From contig NZ_JBGQOJ010000022.1 of assembly GCF_052119585.1 (NCBI RefSeq), forward strand, positions 1-54,405: DNA of 54,405 nt, read 5' to 3'. Below are positions 33,977-42,871 of the stretch, piece after piece; positions within the stretch are counted from its first letter, which is position 1; each line of letters opens with the position of its first letter. The notes beneath the pieces are model-generated. The model was not told the DNA's origin, did no database searches, and saw only the letters and a program-made list of their open reading frames with translations. The stretch is from JBGQOJ01 sp052119585. Lineage in GTDB: Bacteria; Pseudomonadota; Alphaproteobacteria; Rhodobacterales; Rhodobacteraceae. The translations under genes and the position numbers were made by a program.

Positions 33977-34390
33977 TCACAGAAAATCTTCCGATTTGAA
34001 GGTCTCGCTGGCGGTTTTCAATGCGGCGACGAACCGCTCGACATAGGGCAGTTGTTGGCCGTCCTCGGGCACGACCATGGACAGCTCGAATTTGGTATCG
34101 GTGGCGAACCGGCGCACGATCCCCCCGCGCGAGCGGTGGACGTGGGCGGCAAAGGAATCGACGATGGCAATGCCGCAGCCCATCTCGATCAGCGACCAGG
34201 TGCTTTTGCTCAGATGCACGCGCAGCCGCACGATGGGCGACGGGGTGACCCCGGACAGCATCCGGTCCAGCATCAGACCGGACCCGACGTATCGGCATAG
34301 CCGATCAGGTGACGCCCGGCGCGTCCGCGTCTTCCAGCAAAGCGTCGAGGTCTTCGCCACTCAGCTCTGTCAGCGGAAAATTCGAAGCTG
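33977..34390 (-). pseudogene. LysR-family regulator, C-terminal fragment
   Basis: The end of a LysR substrate-binding domain is visible: LSKSTWSLIEMGCGIAIVDS, GIVRRFATDTKFELSMVVPE and LPYVERFVAALKTASETF. Upstream, the other frame gives FPLTELSGEDLDALLEDADA before a break near 34300, so one or more bases were lost. The DNA-binding N-terminus is absent. Nothing convincing lies between 34391 and the sigma-factor end at 34609. Confidence 0.75.
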
Positions 34391-34608
34391 ATCTAATCCC
34401 TTCTGCTGGCGCATTGTCGCTGGTCGGCGCAACTGGCCAGGGTGGATTCCCCGGTGAAAAGCCACGCGCTAGCGAAATGGCGCGTTAAGTACGCCCGTAT
34501 ACACAAAGGCCCCGGGAGGAACCATGGGAGGGGGCTGGGGGGCATCTCGCATGAGGAACATGGTCAAATTGCAGTCCGAATTTACAGACGCTTGTGCAGA
34601 TGGCTTCA

Positions 34609-35467
34609 TCACAAGGTGGCAGTATCCGCAAAAGATGCGCGTAGTCGGGCCAGCGCAGATTCACGGATCTGGCGGATGCGTTCACGGGAAACACCAAACC
34701 TATTGCCCAACTCGAGCAGCGTTTTAGGGGTATCCGACACATAGGTTTCAATGATGATGTCTTGCTCACGCTTTTGAAAGCCGGTTCATGTGGGTGGACA
34801 TTGTTAGCCAGAAGGCGCGGGAATCCAGTCGCTCGCCGACTTCTCGTTCGACATCCACATTCGGATCCTCAAGTAGATCCTGCAATTGCATTGTGCCGCC
34901 ATCGTCGCCGATGGGTCGGTTCAGCGACCCGTCCGGAGCGGCCAGCCTTTGTTGCATTGACACAACCTGTTCGGGCGTCACCGCGAGATCAGTTGCTATC
35001 TGCTCGACAAGCCGTTCAGGTGGAACCTCGCCCGCTGCGACCAGTCGGGTTTCAACACGCTTCAGATTATGAAACAGCTTACGGCTGGAGGCTGAGTTTG
35101 GAAGTCGCACCAAGGACCAGTTTTGGATTTTGTGGTCTTGGATTTCCGCCCTGATCCACCATGCGGCATAGGTCGAAAAGCGAAAACCCTTATCAGGATC
35201 AAAGAGATCGGCTGCCTTTAGCAATCCGATGTTTGCGTGTTGCAGAAGGTCGCTTTCCAGTTCCTTTCCATTACCCCCGGCCCGCCGCGCCGCAGCCATG
35301 GCAAGTGCCTGATGCGCCGTGACTAGCCGGTTGCGCGCGGCCACGTCACCTGTGTCGCGCCAGCATCTGGCAAGCCGCGCCTCTGTTTCCGCATCCAGAA
35401 ATTCTGCGCGCGGCGCCTGTTTGCGATTGGTTCGGGGTGGTAAAAAAGGTTTGTTCATCTGCTTCAC
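34609..35467 (-). pseudogene. RpoH-like sigma-32 factor with a one-base frameshift
   Basis: Sigma-70-family regions typical of RpoH are present: ESDLLQHANIGLLKAADLFD (region 2.1), FRFSTYAAWWIRAEIQDHKI with QNWSLVRL (2.3-2.4, including the RpoH-type QNWSLVR), and a region 3. The frame stops after MNRLSKA at 34766. Region 4 continues in another frame: EQDIIIETYVSDTPKTLLEL, then RFGVSRERIRQIRESALARL to FADTATL (34609). Removing one A from the AAAA run just before the stop restores the usual LSKREQ. So it is either a recent pseudogene, a sequencing error, or less likely a programmed slip. It is divergent from the MarR-type gene. Confidence 0.82.
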
Positions 35468-35476
35468 TTATAGTTT

Positions 35477-35528
35477 CGTTTCGACACTAAGCGGCGTGGA
35501 ATTCTCTTGTCAATTTGATTTCGAAACG
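35477..35528. promoter_or_regulatory. Inverted CGTTTCGA pair between sigma factor and MarR gene
   Basis: CGTTTCGA (35477-35484) recurs as its complement TCGAAACG (35521-35528) in the 74-base divergent gap. Such a pair beside a MarR-type gene is a plausible operator for autoregulation. It is also compatible with chance. Confidence 0.4.
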
Positions 35529-35541
35529 ATATCTGTTTTAA

Positions 35542-36150
35542 ATGGGCAACAAAGTGACAAACACAGATGAACTTGCCGAACTGCTTGTCTATCTTGGGCG
35601 GGCCGCTCGGGGGGGGGACACAGGGTCAGACCTGACAGCGGCGCAATGGACGGCGCTGCGGTTTTTTGCGCGTGCAAATGGTATTTCCCGAACGCCATCG
35701 GCCTTTGCCAGCTTTCACGCCACCACGCGGGGCACAGCATCGCAAACCATCAAATCATTACTGACAAAAGGGTATCTTTCCCGACATGAGGCTAAGGACG
35801 ATCGGCGCAGTGTGCGGTACGATTTGACGGACGTCGGGATGCAGGTCATGCGCGATGATCCCTTGCGTGAACTTTCAGACGCCATTGATCGTCTGGACGT
35901 CCGGCTGAAATCAGCCTTGCGGCAGGCCTTGCCCGCCCTTGTGGGAGAGATCGCAGACATTCGCGATACCGTCGCCTTCGGCACCTGCGGCGGTTGTCGG
36001 CATTTTTCGGATTGTGGCGCGACCAGCTATTGTGTCTGCGTCGCAGCAGAACTCGATCCGGCTGATCTTGGCCGGTTGTGCATCAATTTTGCCGCGGTGC
36101 AGGACCCAAAGCTGGTCTTGCCCGGCGTTGACCCAAGGAAAACGACATGA
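35542..36150 (+). CDS. MarR-type regulator with C-terminal six-cysteine tail
   Basis: The first 145 residues form a MarR-like winged helix: LTAAQWTALRFFARANG, TTRGTASQTIKSLLTKGYLS (recognition helix region) and KDDRRSVRYDLTDVG (wing). The C-terminal 60 residues are unusual, with Cys149, Cys152, Cys158, Cys164, Cys166 and Cys180 in FGTCGGCRHFSDCGATSYCV and RLCINF. This could bind an Fe-S cluster or zinc. The stop overlaps the Mrp gene start (ATGA), so it probably controls or senses the Fe-S operon it heads. No Shine-Dalgarno is seen upstream of ATG 35542. Confidence 0.85.
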   Translation: MGNKVTNTDELAELLVYLGRAARGGDTGSDLTAAQWTALRFFARANGISRTPSAFASFHATTRGTASQTIKSLLTKGYLSRHEAKDDRRSVRYDLTDVGMQVMRDDPLRELSDAIDRLDVRLKSALRQALPALVGEIADIRDTVAFGTCGGCRHFSDCGATSYCVCVAAELDPADLGRLCINFAAVQDPKLVLPGVDPRKTT

Positions 36151-37355
36151 CCCCCGCACAAACGACGCCCCGCGCATCTGATGAGTCAGGCATGGCGCAT
36201 CTGGGCCAGATCATTGCCGTCGCCAGCGGCAAGGGCGGCGTGGGCAAAAGTACTGTCAGCACCAATCTGGCATTGGCCCTAGCGGCGCAAGGTGCAGCGG
36301 TCGGGCTGGTAGACGCCGACCTTTACGGCCCCAGTGTGCCGGGAATGTTGGGAATAGAGACGGGGAACCCCCCGATGATGTCACCTACGGGCAAGGTGGC
36401 CCCGGCACAGGCGCACGGAATAAAAGTCATTTCGATGGGCATGCTGACCGATGATGACAGGCCCGCAATCCTGCGAGGCCCCATGGTATCGAAATACCTA
36501 CGCATGTTCATTCTTGATGTGGATTGGGGCAAGCTCGACTATCTGATCCTCGATCTGCCCCCCGGCACTGGCGACACGCAACTGACGCTGGCGCAAAGTT
36601 TCCCGCTGACTGGGGCGGTCGTGGTCAGCACGCCGCAAGATGTCAGCCTGAAAATTGCCAGACGCGGGATCCGGATGATGGAGCAGGTCAAGGTGCCAAT
36701 TCTTGGCATCGTTGAGAACATGAGCGGGTTCACTTGCCCAACTTGTGGCGACGTAACCCATATCTTCCATCAAGGCGGCGGCGCGAAGATCGCGGCCAGC
36801 CTTGGTGTGCCGTTTCTGGGAGCGGTCCCGCTTGACCCGGCAATCGTGGATTGTGGCGATGACGGGCGGCCTTTGGTGATTGCCTATCCTGATACTCCTG
36901 CTGCGCAAGCCTATCGCGATATCGCCGCAACCCTGTCGGGGCGGGCACGTTCTATGGCCGGGATGCCGACACCATTTGACTGGCATTGGGCGGGTGACGC
37001 CAGCACTCCAGGGGCCGCGCCTATGACAGACCATGCGGGAGGCGCGGCAGAAGTTCCCGTGGCACTGGCTCGGCGCGATGGGCGCACCTTGGCCGTGCTT
37101 TGGCAGGATGGTCATGATCAAGAGATCGGCGCGCGCGATCTGCGTCTGGCCTGCCGTTGTGCGGCTTGCGTCGATGAGATGAGCGGGCGCGCGGTGCTCG
37201 ACCCGATGACGGTGCCACTGAACATCGTGCCGACCCGGATCTGGAGCCTTGGCAACTATGCTATCGGCATCAGCTTCAGCGATGGCCATAGTTCAGGAAT
37301 TTACACTTTCGATCAGCTTCGCGGGATGGTGGCCGCCGAGGTTGAAGATGTCTGA
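36147..37355 (+). CDS. Mrp/ApbC Fe-S carrier fused to a DUF971 domain
   Basis: A 402-residue P-loop ATPase of the Mrp/NBP35 (ApbC) family, which carries and transfers Fe-S clusters. The deviant Walker A is ASGKGGVGKST (about residues 27-36), VDADLYGPSVPGML is the switch/Walker A' region, DLPPGTGDTQLTL Walker B, and CPTC (Cys197, Cys200) bridges the cluster in the dimer. The N-terminal DUF59 domain common in Mrp is missing. Residues from about 300 form a DUF971 domain (GHDQEIGARDLRLACRCAAC to DQLRGMVA), usually a separate protein. It overlaps the MarR gene by four bases and the Nfu fusion by eight. Confidence 0.92.
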   Translation: MTPAQTTPRASDESGMAHLGQIIAVASGKGGVGKSTVSTNLALALAAQGAAVGLVDADLYGPSVPGMLGIETGNPPMMSPTGKVAPAQAHGIKVISMGMLTDDDRPAILRGPMVSKYLRMFILDVDWGKLDYLILDLPPGTGDTQLTLAQSFPLTGAVVVSTPQDVSLKIARRGIRMMEQVKVPILGIVENMSGFTCPTCGDVTHIFHQGGGAKIAASLGVPFLGAVPLDPAIVDCGDDGRPLVIAYPDTPAAQAYRDIAATLSGRARSMAGMPTPFDWHWAGDASTPGAAPMTDHAGGAAEVPVALARRDGRTLAVLWQDGHDQEIGARDLRLACRCAACVDEMSGRAVLDPMTVPLNIVPTRIWSLGNYAIGISFSDGHSSGIYTFDQLRGMVAAEVEDV

Positions 37356-38619
37356 CCTGAAAGTGCCGCTGCTTATTCGTGCCGAAACTTCGCCCGCTGA
37401 TCCGCTCAGCATGCGCTTTGTGTTGGACAGAGACGTGCAGGCCAATGGCCTTGCGACCTTTCCCGATGTCGCGTCAGCGCAGGGCGCCCCTTTGGCCGAG
37501 GCACTATTTGCCATCTCCGGGGTGAAAATGGTTGATGTTTCGGGCGCAATTGTGACCGTTTTAAAGAGTGATGCCAACGATTGGGCCGTCCTGAAACGCC
37601 CGATTGCCGATGCACTTCGCGGCATCATGGCGCAATCTTCTGCGCCCTTGGGGGCAGAGGTCAAAATCATTGGCCAAGCCCGGACCGATGCCGAAATTCG
37701 TCTGGCAGTGCAAGAGGTACTGGACCGCCAAGCCAACCCTGCGATTGCCGGCCACGGCGGGCATGTCCGCGTGGCTGACGTGCAGGACGGCGTTGTTAGC
37801 ATGCTGATGTCAGGAGGCTGTCAGGGCTGTGCATCCTCTGCCGCGACCCTGCGCGGCGGGGTGGAAAGCATGATCCGGGCCGCTGTACCTGAAGTCCGCG
37901 ACATCATTGACGTGACGGACCATGCCGCAGGTGAGACCCCGTTTTACAGCAACGAGCCCGATGCTGCGCCGCCGCCGAAGCGTCCGCTGCTCTATCGTCC
38001 CGTACCACCCGATATGATTGTGCGGGAGGAGGACCAGTTTCTGATCTCGCCCGACTACCTTGCACCCCGCTTGGGGATGGACCCAGAAACGCTACGGGCG
38101 GCGATGCAATCGGGCGAGGTTGTCAGCCAATCGGAATCTGGCACCGGCGCGGACGCAGGAAAGACGCGGCTGATCATGCGCTCCAGTCGGCGGGTTTGGG
38201 CGGCCGAAATTGCTGCGGATGGAACGGCCTTTGAAATCCCGGCGCCACGTGCCGCAGTAGAGGCAACCGCCGCCGGCAGTGCGTTGCGCGATCGCATCCG
38301 TGCGTATCTGATGGGCTTGTGCGCAGCAGATGTCCCGGTAAGCTACGGCCAGCTTGCCCGTGCCATGGGGCTCTATATGCCAGGGTCCATTGGCAAAGTA
38401 ACTCAGGCACTCGAGGCGACCATGGTAGAGGACGCCGAAATCGGCGCGCCGTTCCTGGCTGCACTCGTCGTAAGCAAAATTGCAGACGGTGAACCGGCCA
38501 AAGGGTTTCATCTGCAGGCGCGCGCACTGGGTCGAGGACCGGGCTTGGGCGAAGGCGACCTGAAGTATTACCAGCGCGAGTTTACCAGTGCCGTTGGCCC
38601 TGTTGCACAAATGGGCTGA
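37348..38619 (+). CDS. Nfu-type Fe-S scaffold fused to DUF6522 and a further C-terminal domain
   Basis: A 423-residue multidomain protein. Residues 1-90 form an Nfu N-terminal domain (ALFAISGVKMVDVSGAIVTV), and residues 110-195 a NifU-type domain with the cluster-binding Cys158 and Cys161 (SGGCQGCASS). Residues about 222-300 resemble DUF6522 (IVREEDQFLISPDYLAPRLG). The last 110 residues (VPVSYGQLARAMGLYMPGSI) look like a small winged-helix-type domain I cannot name. The start overlaps the Mrp gene by eight bases. The last seven residues, GPVAQMG, and the stop are encoded by the IS5 end at 38596, so a few native residues are lost. It is a likely partner of the Mrp carrier. Confidence 0.88.
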   Translation: MSDLKVPLLIRAETSPADPLSMRFVLDRDVQANGLATFPDVASAQGAPLAEALFAISGVKMVDVSGAIVTVLKSDANDWAVLKRPIADALRGIMAQSSAPLGAEVKIIGQARTDAEIRLAVQEVLDRQANPAIAGHGGHVRVADVQDGVVSMLMSGGCQGCASSAATLRGGVESMIRAAVPEVRDIIDVTDHAAGETPFYSNEPDAAPPPKRPLLYRPVPPDMIVREEDQFLISPDYLAPRLGMDPETLRAAMQSGEVVSQSESGTGADAGKTRLIMRSSRRVWAAEIAADGTAFEIPAPRAAVEATAAGSALRDRIRAYLMGLCAADVPVSYGQLARAMGLYMPGSIGKVTQALEATMVEDAEIGAPFLAALVVSKIADGEPAKGFHLQARALGRGPGLGEGDLKYYQREFTSAVGPVAQMG

Positions 38620-39645
38620 TGGCCGGGGTTCCCCTTTCCCCGGACGGATTTATCCCACAGCTTCCGTGACGGGTATGCCGTGCGCGGTGTAGCCGTTCAG
38701 GACTGCGATGCGCACCTGGAGTTCGGCGACCTGGCGGTCGAAGTCCCGCGCCATGAGGCGCTGCCCCAGAAGTTTCACACAATGCATCTTCGTTTCGACG
38801 CGGCTTCGGCGGTGATATCCACTCCAGTTTCGCCAGATCGCGCGACCCAGATACTTCGATGCCCGCAGGGCCTCATTGCGTGCCGCCGCTCCGGCTGTGT
38901 TTTCCGTCCACGGCTTTGCGTTCTTACGGGGTGGAATGACGGCATGAGCGCCGCGGTCAGCGATGGCATCGTGGCATTTGCGAGTGTCGTAGGCGCCGTC
39001 TGCCGTGACGCTGCCGATCTCCTGGCCCTCCGGGATCTGGCTGAGAAGGTCGGGCAAGACCGGTGCATCGCCGATGTGGCTCCCGGTGATCTCGACAGCC
39101 CGGATTTCCAAGGTTTCCTCGTCAATCCCGAGATGGATCTTACGCCAGACCCGCCGCTTGGGCCCACCATGCTTGCGGGCGTGCCACTCTCCTTCCCCCT
39201 CGACCTTGATGCCCGTGCTATCGATCAGCAGGTGCAGCGGCCCCTTGGAGCCGCGATACGGGATGTTCACCGCAAGGGTCTTCTGGCGGCGGGACAGCGT
39301 GCTGAAGTCGGGCACCGTCCAGCCAAGACCGACCAAGCGCAACAAGCTTTCGACGAACCCGGTCGTCTGCCGCAGCGCCATGCCGAACAGCACCTTCATC
39401 GTCAGGCACGTCTGGATGGCGGTATCGCTATAGGTCTGCTGGCGGCCACGCTTGCCTGTCGGCGCGGCATCCCAGGTCATCTCGGGGTCGAACCAGATCG
39501 TCAGCGAGCCCCGGCGCTTGAGCGCTTCGTTATAGGCTGGCCAGTTCCTGGTCTTGTAAGTCGGGGGCGTCGGTCTGCTCATGCATCCCAGCTACCACAC
39601 TGGATTCACAAGATGAATCCCTCATGCGATTTGTGCAACAGAGCC
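38596..39645 (-). mobile_element. IS5-family insertion sequence
   Basis: A 1050-base element bounded by near-perfect 17-base inverted repeats: GGCCCTGTTGCACAAAT at the left and GGCTCTGTTGCACAAAT (reverse complement) at the right end. It carries one transposase gene on the minus strand. It cut the 3' end of the Nfu fusion and ends 11 bases from the aldehyde dehydrogenase stop. No obvious target duplication is seen. Confidence 0.9.
38650..39582 (-). CDS. IS5-family transposase
   Basis: A complete 310-residue DDE transposase starting MSRPTPPTYKTRNWPAYNEA. The catalytic residues are Asp in LLIDSTGIKVEGEGEW, Asp in TADGAYDTRKCH and Glu in YHRRSRVETKMHCVKLLGQR; the last is the IS5 Y-R-E signature. 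No frameshift is seen, so the copy may be active. Confidence 0.95.
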   Translation of the reverse strand: MSRPTPPTYKTRNWPAYNEALKRRGSLTIWFDPEMTWDAAPTGKRGRQQTYSDTAIQTCLTMKVLFGMALRQTTGFVESLLRLVGLGWTVPDFSTLSRRQKTLAVNIPYRGSKGPLHLLIDSTGIKVEGEGEWHARKHGGPKRRVWRKIHLGIDEETLEIRAVEITGSHIGDAPVLPDLLSQIPEGQEIGSVTADGAYDTRKCHDAIADRGAHAVIPPRKNAKPWTENTAGAAARNEALRASKYLGRAIWRNWSGYHRRSRVETKMHCVKLLGQRLMARDFDRQVAELQVRIAVLNGYTAHGIPVTEAVG

Positions 39646-39655
39646 GGTCTGGAGC

Positions 39656-41101
39656 CTAAAACGGATAATGCTGGTTCGGGTCCTCGATCGTGATCCAGCG
39701 CGTGTCGGTGAATTCGGCGATGGCCGCCTTGCCGCCGAACCGTCCATAGCCGCTGGCCTTGACGCCGCCAAAGGGCATCTGCGGCTCGTCGGCGACAGTG
39801 GGGCCGTTGATGTGGCAGATGCCGCTTTCGATGCGGTTGGCGATGTTCATGGCACGTTGCAAGTCGCGGCTGAAGACCGCCGCCGACAGCCCGTATTCGG
39901 TGTCGTTGGCCACACGCACCGCTTCGTCATCGCCGTTGACGCGGATGATGGATTTCACCGGGCCAAAGGATTCCTCGGAATAAATCCGCATGGAGTCGGT
40001 TACGCCGTCGATCAGCGTCGCCTCGACGATGGACCCGTTCCGGCCTCCGCCTGCGACGATGCGGCCCCCTTTGGCTTTGGCGTCGGCCATCAGTGCGTCC
40101 ATTTTGTCGGCGGCATCAGGCGTGACAAGAGAGCCGAGCACGACCTTACCGCGTGGATCGCCTGCGGGCAGGGCCGCAGCGCGCGCGGCCAGTTTTGCGA
40201 CAAAGACGTCGGCGATCTTTTCGTCGACGATGATGCGCTCTGTCGACATGCAGATCTGGCCCTGGTTCATGAAGGCACCGAAAATCGCCGCGTTGACCGC
40301 GCCGTCGATGTCGGCGTCGTCCAGCACCAGCAGGGGGGCTTTGCCGCCCAGTTCCAGCAGCGAGGGTTTCAGGTGCTCGCCCGCCAGACGGCCGATGATG
40401 CGGCCGACCTTGGTCGATCCGGTAAAGTTGACGTGCTTGACGGCGGGCGCCGCGATCAGCGCCTCGACCACGGCGGCGGCATCGGCGGGGGCGTTGGTGA
40501 CCACGTTGATGACGCCTGCGGGCAGGCCAGCCTCGACAAAGCACTGGCCGATCAGGCGATGCGTGGCAGGACACATTTCCGAGGCCTTCAGGACCACGGT
40601 GTTGCCACAGGCCAGCGCCATGGCAACGGCACGAACCCCCAGAATGACGGGGGCGTTCCACGGCGCGATGCCAAGGCAGACACCTTTTGGCCGGGCCAGA
40701 CCCATGGCCAGCGTGCCGGGTTTGTTCGAGGGAATGATCTCGCCTGCGACCTGCGTGGTCATGGCTGCGGCCTCGCGGATCATGCCTGCGGCCAGCATCA
40801 CGTTGAATCCCGCCCATGGGCCTGTGGCACCGGTTTCGCAGATCAGGATGTCGATGAAGTCCTGGGTTTTGGAATCCATGATGTCGGCGGCTTTGTTCAG
40901 CAATTTGCGGCGCTCTCCGGGGCCGGTTTTTGACCAGTCGGCAAAGGCGGTCGCGGCGGCATCGACGGCGCGCAGGGCATCGGCGGGGGTTGCGGCGGCG
41001 GCCTCTGTCGCGACCTTACCGGTTACAGGGTCCATCCGTTTGAAGGTCTTGCCACCGGTCGCGGCAACTGCAACTCCATTGATCAAAAAGTCGATTTTCA
41101 T
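39656..41101 (-). CDS. NAD(P)-dependent aldehyde dehydrogenase, aromatic-aldehyde type
   Basis: A 481-residue aldehyde dehydrogenase oxidising an aldehyde to its acid with NAD(P). Catalytic residues are Cys284 (GQICMST), Glu250 (LLELGGKAP) and Asn149 (IAPWNAP); FTGST at 226-230 binds cofactor. The sequence resembles vanillin/salicylaldehyde/benzaldehyde dehydrogenases (short N-terminus, CLGIAPWNAPVILGVRAVAM), so an aromatic aldehyde is likely but not proven. It has AGGAG upstream and ends the long minus-strand catabolic run, 38 bases after the ThDP enzyme, which could produce its aldehyde. Confidence 0.93.
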   Translation of the reverse strand: MKIDFLINGVAVAATGGKTFKRMDPVTGKVATEAAAATPADALRAVDAAATAFADWSKTGPGERRKLLNKAADIMDSKTQDFIDILICETGATGPWAGFNVMLAAGMIREAAAMTTQVAGEIIPSNKPGTLAMGLARPKGVCLGIAPWNAPVILGVRAVAMALACGNTVVLKASEMCPATHRLIGQCFVEAGLPAGVINVVTNAPADAAAVVEALIAAPAVKHVNFTGSTKVGRIIGRLAGEHLKPSLLELGGKAPLLVLDDADIDGAVNAAIFGAFMNQGQICMSTERIIVDEKIADVFVAKLAARAAALPAGDPRGKVVLGSLVTPDAADKMDALMADAKAKGGRIVAGGGRNGSIVEATLIDGVTDSMRIYSEESFGPVKSIIRVNGDDEAVRVANDTEYGLSAAVFSRDLQRAMNIANRIESGICHINGPTVADEPQMPFGGVKASGYGRFGGKAAIAEFTDTRWITIEDPNQHYPF

Positions 41102-41139
41102 GGCGGTACTCTCCTGTTTTAGTGTTGGCTTGGGGCCGC

Positions 41140-42855
41140 TTAGAGCGGCAAAATCGCAATATCTAGCAGGGCCTGGCGGCGGTCATGTTGAACCACGCGG
41201 ATCGCTTCGGCCAGGGCGTCGGGCACGTCGTCGGCGCGTGTGACGCGGCGTGTCCATGCGCGGCTTGCGGCGGCGGTGCTGCTGAAATCCGGGCTTGGTT
41301 TAAGCGCGGTTAGGGGCATTTCGTTCGCCTTTGCCGCATATCCATCGGGGTAAAGTCCCACGACAGAGCGGCGAACAGCACCCCATTCCTCGTTGTTCAG
41401 GATGATGACCAGAACCGGCAGGTCCAAGGCCTCGGCGATCTGGTGGCAGACGGTGGGGTTGGCGAACATGTAGCTGCCGTCACCAAGGGTGGCGACGCAG
41501 ATCCGGTCAGGATCTGCCAGTTGTGCGCCAAGGGCTGCGGGAAACGACCAGCCAAGGCCGCCGGAATGCGGCTCCTGGAACCATGACTTATGCTCGCGGC
41601 GCTTCATCGGGCCAAGGATCGCGCCCAGTTCCGAGAACACGGTCGAGGTTTTTCCGTCGAGCGCCTCTCCAAGGCAATGGCTGACCCATGATTTTGTGAT
41701 GCCTTTGGCGGTTTGCGCTGCGGCTTCGGCCTTTTGTGCCGCACGGACCGTGGAAGAGGCGGCGGTCAGCCGGTCCATCCGATTGACGACCGCTGCGGCG
41801 TCACGGGGCAGGTCGCGCATGGCGCGAAACAGGGCGGGCAATACCAAAGACGTTTCGCCCGCGATGGACAGGTCGGACCGGAAGCCGCGCACCGGTGTGC
41901 GGCTGAACAACGGATCGGGACCAATGTTGATGACGCGTGCGTCGGGGTTCAGCGGGTGCTGATCGGGCCACCACGGGGCCAGACAGTTCAGCGAGACAAC
42001 CACATCCGCCTCTGCCAGCCAGGGATTCGGGTCCGGCCCGATGTGGCAGGGGTGGTCGGTGGCGATTGCCAGATGCGTCGTCCACCACGAACAGACCGCA
42101 ATGCCCCAATGCGCGCACCAGTCCGCGAAGGCGGCAAAGCTGTCCGCATCGCCCGACCCGCGTTGGGCGATGACCAGAGGGCGCTTGGCTGTGGCCAGCC
42201 AGTGCGCCGCGGCTTCGATGTCGGCGGGGTTTCCGGCGCCGGTGACCGGGGCCAGGGGCGGGCTTTTCGACAGGTCGGCCCGGCTGACCGGATCGCACAG
42301 GATTTCGCGGGGCAGCGACAGATAGACCGGCCCCTTTGGCGTTGAATTGGCAATGGCATAGCCACGGTTCAGCAAGGGCGCGATCTGCTCGGGGAACTTC
42401 ATCTCGTAGTCCCACTTGCAGGCTTCGCGGACCAGCGCGGTCTGGTCGCGCATTTCCTGACCCCAACCGATCGGCACGGTGCGCGCGCCAAAGCGGCCCT
42501 GCTCGGTCACGGGTGTGCGGCCCGACATCAGGATCATCGGCACGTTCTCGCAGGCGGCGTTGATCGCCCCCGTCGCCCCGTTCGACAGCCCGACATTGGT
42601 GTGCAGCATCACTGCCTGCGCGCGGTCCGTCATCAGATAGGCCCCATGCGCCATGCCCATCGCGGCATGTTCGTGCGGAATGACCATGGCGCGGGGCAGG
42701 GCGATGTTTTTCGCGGCGGCCTCTGCCAGACCTTCGATGATCGGTGGGAAATCCGTGCCCGAGTTGGCAAAGACATAATCGACCCCAAGCGCCTTGAGCT
42801 GTGTGAAGATCGCGCCGCCAGCGGTCAGGTCGGATGTGTCTGGATCGTCGGTCAT
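41140..42855 (-). CDS. Thiamine diphosphate-dependent enzyme of the acetolactate synthase/benzoylformate decarboxylase group
   Basis: A 571-residue ThDP enzyme with the three usual domains. The N-terminal pyrimidine domain contains the activating Glu62 in VIPHEHAAMGMAHG and HTNVGLSNGATGAINAACEN. A central domain with LVIAQRGSGDADSF follows, and the C-terminal domain has the ThDP-Mg motif GDGSYMF to VIILNN. Decarboxylation of a 2-oxo acid or carboligation is likely. Beside an aromatic aldehyde dehydrogenase, a benzoylformate-decarboxylase-like step (2-oxo acid to aldehyde) is an attractive inference. AAAGG precedes the ATG; it starts 16 bases after dctM. Confidence 0.88.
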   Translation of the reverse strand: MTDDPDTSDLTAGGAIFTQLKALGVDYVFANSGTDFPPIIEGLAEAAAKNIALPRAMVIPHEHAAMGMAHGAYLMTDRAQAVMLHTNVGLSNGATGAINAACENVPMILMSGRTPVTEQGRFGARTVPIGWGQEMRDQTALVREACKWDYEMKFPEQIAPLLNRGYAIANSTPKGPVYLSLPREILCDPVSRADLSKSPPLAPVTGAGNPADIEAAAHWLATAKRPLVIAQRGSGDADSFAAFADWCAHWGIAVCSWWTTHLAIATDHPCHIGPDPNPWLAEADVVVSLNCLAPWWPDQHPLNPDARVINIGPDPLFSRTPVRGFRSDLSIAGETSLVLPALFRAMRDLPRDAAAVVNRMDRLTAASSTVRAAQKAEAAAQTAKGITKSWVSHCLGEALDGKTSTVFSELGAILGPMKRREHKSWFQEPHSGGLGWSFPAALGAQLADPDRICVATLGDGSYMFANPTVCHQIAEALDLPVLVIILNNEEWGAVRRSVVGLYPDGYAAKANEMPLTALKPSPDFSSTAAASRAWTRRVTRADDVPDALAEAIRVVQHDRRQALLDIAILPL

Positions 42856-42871
42856 TGCATAATGCCTTTCG

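Noticed and set aside
34391..34608. Short plus-strand frame MDSPVKSHALAKW in the gap before the sigma factor
   Set aside because: No ribosome binding site and no recognisable sequence; it runs into the sigma region 4 on the other strand.
41140..42855. Calling the ThDP enzyme acetolactate synthase (ilvB)
   Set aside because: No small subunit gene is present and the context is catabolic, so the specific name is not supported.
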